Assembly (NCBI GenBank): GCA_910585685.1
Contig: CAJUEO010000017.1
Span: 1 to 7,361 of the forward strand
DNA from: an uncultured Christensenella sp.
GTDB taxonomy: Bacteria; Bacillota; Clostridia; Christensenellales; Borkfalkiaceae
Length of the DNA stretch: 7,361 nt
Direction: 5' to 3'
The notes under the pieces are model-generated. The model had not been told where the DNA came from. It saw only the letters and a program-made list of their open reading frames with translations, and ran no database searches. Both the position numbers and the translations under genes were made by a program. Each line of letters opens with the position of its first letter. Position 1 is the first letter of the stretch. Positions 6,109-7,361 of the stretch are shown piece after piece.

Positions 6109-6284
6109 GTAACCGCTTAAATTTGTCCTATTTTATCAACAACGTTGTTCAATTGTAGATAGATGTGTTGACAACCTGTCAAAAAGTTATCAACCGTGCG
6201 CGTAAACGTCTTGCGTAGCCTGACTTTTGCGTTGGTGGTTTGCAATGGGCGCATAGCAAAAAGTAAAATAATAACGCCGTTCAA

Positions 6285-6313
6285 TTAACAGTATGTGCAT
6301 TGTTTGTCATAAT
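6285..6313 (+). promoter_or_regulatory. Predicted sigma-A-type promoter for yyaC
   Basis: TTAACA (6285-6290) and CATAAT (6308-6313) are separated by 17 bp, each one mismatch from consensus, giving a start near 6320 and an 80-nt leader. I looked for sporulation sigma (F, E, G) patterns nearer the gene: GTATA at 6346-6350 followed 17 bp later by CAATAAA is only a weak match. Which factor is used is open. Confidence 0.45.
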
Positions 6314-6400
6314 TATATAAAAAGCGTCTGTAAACCTCATCCATTGTATAAAAGCGGGTTTGAGTGTCAATAAATGAAGAGCATTCGTTAAGGTGGTTCA

Positions 6401-6988
6401 ATGGAATACTCGTTCAACATTTATAATTCGCTTGCTTGCGGCGGTGAAGTTTTAGCATTAAAGAAAATAATGCCCGAAATGAGGGGCGCTCCCGTAATTG
6501 TGTGTATCGGAAGCGATTTGTCCGTCGGGGACTCCCTCGGTCCCGTTACGGGCACCAAATTGCGGGAAAAGCTTAAAGGGCAAAACGTTTACGTGTACGG
6601 TACGCTTGCCAAGCCCATTACCGCGCACGAGGTTAAATATACCAATCAATTCATTAAAAATACGCATCCCGACAGCATTGTCATAGCAATAGACGCCGCT
6701 GTTGGCACGGCTGGCGACATCGGATTGATTAAAATTGCGCGGCGCGGAATAAAACCAGGTAGCGGAGCCAATAAACGCCTCGCCAAGGTTGGAGATGTGT
6801 CCGTTATGGGCATTGTTGCGGAAAAATCGCTATTCAATTATTCGCTGTTTTCCTCTACAAGGCTGAATATTGTCTATAAAATGGCTGAAATTATCGCGGA
6901 AGGCGTTGCAACGTTTATAATGGAGGCTATGCAGAACTCACAGCTTAAAAACAACAGCTGTCAGGTTCTGGGTGAAGCGGAATTTTAA
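6401..6988 (+). CDS. yyaC: YyaC-type sporulation protein (DUF1256, GPR-related fold), 195 aa
   Basis: This belongs to the YyaC family, proteins of spore formers related in fold to the germination protease GPR and to hydrogenase-maturation proteases; the substrate is not established. Recognised motifs are VCIGSDLSVGDSLGP (34-48, with the acidic residues Asp39 and Asp44), VYGTL (65-69), IAIDAAVG (95-102), KPGSGANKRL (118-127), GDVSVMGIV (131-139) and STRLNIVYKMAEIIAEG (152-168). Length is near the family size, with about 20 extra polar residues at the C terminus. The ATG at 6401 has AAGGTGG 4 nt upstream. In Bacillus subtilis yyaC lies close to spo0J and soj. Here it is on the opposite strand from parA/parB, with ftsH and a 625-bp spacer carrying parS sites between. 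It supports an endospore-forming host. Confidence 0.93.
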   Translation: MEYSFNIYNSLACGGEVLALKKIMPEMRGAPVIVCIGSDLSVGDSLGPVTGTKLREKLKGQNVYVYGTLAKPITAHEVKYTNQFIKNTHPDSIVIAIDAAVGTAGDIGLIKIARRGIKPGSGANKRLAKVGDVSVMGIVAEKSLFNYSLFSSTRLNIVYKMAEIIAEGVATFIMEAMQNSQLKNNSCQVLGEAEF

Positions 6989-6998
6989 TCTTATAAAT

Positions 6999-7093
6999 TT
7001 TGCGCTTGCATATTTTTCAGGCGCAAACAATGGTTGCGCTTTAAACTTTTTAAAGCGCATATATGTTATAGCGCAACAAATTTTTATGGGCGC
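6999..7093. repeat. Ladder of six GCGC words forming overlapping hairpins; possible yyaC terminator
   Basis: GCGC occurs at 7002, 7021, 7036, 7055, 7071 and 7090, spaced 19, 15, 19, 16 and 19 bp in otherwise AT-rich DNA. Successive copies are partly inverted and pair as mutually exclusive stems: TTTGCGC/GCGCAAA (6999-7027), GCGCAA/TTGCGC (7021-7039) and the perfect 10-bp GCGCTTTAAA/TTTAAAGCGC (7036-7058). The second stem is followed by TTTAAACTTTTT, so it could terminate yyaC. Confidence 0.55.
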
Positions 7094-7239
7094 AATAATT
7101 ATTTGCAAATGCTTATTTTAACACTGTCAATTTGCTATAAATAAAATTATTTTTAAGTCCGTAACGTTTAAAATAGTTTTAGCATATACTATATATTGAG
7201 GTTATCTTTCCGCTCTGCCACAAGAATAAATTTATTTTG

Positions 7240-7297
7240 AAAAATTTAAAAATTTATTAAAAAAATGCTTGCGTTTTGTTTTATGATTTGATATAGT
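7240..7297 (+). promoter_or_regulatory. Promoter of the tRNA gene with an A-tract UP element
   Basis: TTGCGT (7269-7274) and TATAGT (7292-7297) are separated by 17 bp, placing the start near 7304, about 6 nt before the tRNA. A tracts at 7240-7244, 7248-7252 and 7259-7265 lie just upstream of the -35, as in UP elements of strong stable-RNA promoters. Confidence 0.7.
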
Positions 7298-7309
7298 ATT
7301 TAGGCATTC

Positions 7310-7361
7310 GGGAGCTTAGCTCAGTTGGGAGAGCAACTGCCCTACAAGCAGTGGGTCACAG
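7310..7361 (+). tRNA. tRNA-Val, anticodon UAC, 3' part cut by the window end
   Basis: The first 52 bases are visible: acceptor strand GGGAGCT (7310-7316), TA at positions 8-9, D stem GCTC/GAGC with loop AGTTGGGA, anticodon stem ACTGC/GCAGT fully paired, loop CCTACAA and a 5-nt variable loop GGGTC. The anticodon is TAC (7343-7345), reading valine GUA. The T arm and acceptor 3' strand lie outside. Position 33 (7342) is C rather than the nearly universal U. Confidence 0.93.

Larger units (their letters stand above)
5985..6195. other. DnaA-box-like words in the ftsH-yyaC spacer
   Basis: ATATACACA on the minus strand (5985-5993) and TTATCAACA (6133-6141) each have one mismatch from the DnaA-box consensus TTATNCACA/TTATCCACA. 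TTATCAACC (6187-6195) has two. The second overlaps a perfect 12-bp palindrome AACAACGTTGTT (6138-6149). Such words are common in origin-proximal DNA, but there is no tight array of consensus boxes and no dnaA gene here. Confidence 0.35.
6989..7309. other. Gene-free AT-rich spacer between yyaC and the tRNA
   Basis: No ORF with a credible ribosome-binding site is present. The first 100 bp hold overlapping GCGC hairpins (separate entry), which may end yyaC transcription. From about 7100 to 7235 I see only AT-rich sequence. The last 75 bp hold the tRNA promoter and its A-tract upstream element. Confidence 0.7.

Noticed and set aside
5800..6400. Complete oriC
   Set aside because: There is no tight cluster of consensus DnaA boxes, no DnaA-trio-like array that I can identify and no dnaA gene; parS sites alone do not define an origin.
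6999..7093. CRISPR array
   Set aside because: The repeated unit is only four to seven bases, orientation changes between copies, and there are no spacers of uniform length or cas genes.

Overview
The window looks like the origin-proximal part of a chromosome from an endospore-forming Firmicute, probably a clostridial lineage. The evidence is a ParA/ParB (Soj/Spo0J) pair with parS sites, a YyaC-type sporulation protein, an exact Spo0A-box word, AT-rich intergenic DNA and frequent DnaA-box-like words. No dnaA, gidA/gidB or rpmH is present, so the origin itself is not shown. The genus cannot be named from sequence alone.

Layout from left to right. (1) 59-1258, minus: an unrecognised protein with two membrane segments. 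(2) 1287-1534, minus: a candidate structured RNA ending in an intrinsic terminator. It has its own predicted promoter and lies just upstream of the unknown gene, so it is either an independent RNA or an attenuated leader. (3) 1548-1765: AT-rich DNA with DnaA-box-like words and a 12-bp palindrome, but no gene. (4) 1766-5775, minus: ftsH, parA and parB read in that order, ending at a strong terminator. One parS variant lies between ftsH and parA. (5) 5776-6400: a 625-bp intergenic region with a good sigma-A promoter for ftsH, an operator-like palindrome just after its predicted start site, two parS sites 43 bp apart, one exact Spo0A box and DnaA-box-like words. (6) 6401-6988, plus: yyaC. (7) 6989-7309: gene-free and AT-rich, with six regularly spaced GCGC words and a promoter with an A-tract upstream element. 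(8) 7310-7361, plus: the first two thirds of a tRNA-Val(UAC), cut by the window end.

ParA and ParB with the three parS sites form the chromosome segregation/origin organisation module. FtsH is the membrane AAA+ zinc protease; here it is probably the promoter-proximal gene of the same transcript. YyaC is restricted to spore formers and lies near spo0J/soj in Bacillus subtilis, so its position here is conserved neighbourhood, although on the opposite strand and separated by ftsH. The least explained element is the structured RNA at 1345-1534. Its predicted transcription start coincides with the 5' end of a 28-bp closing helix, and its pairing favours the minus strand.
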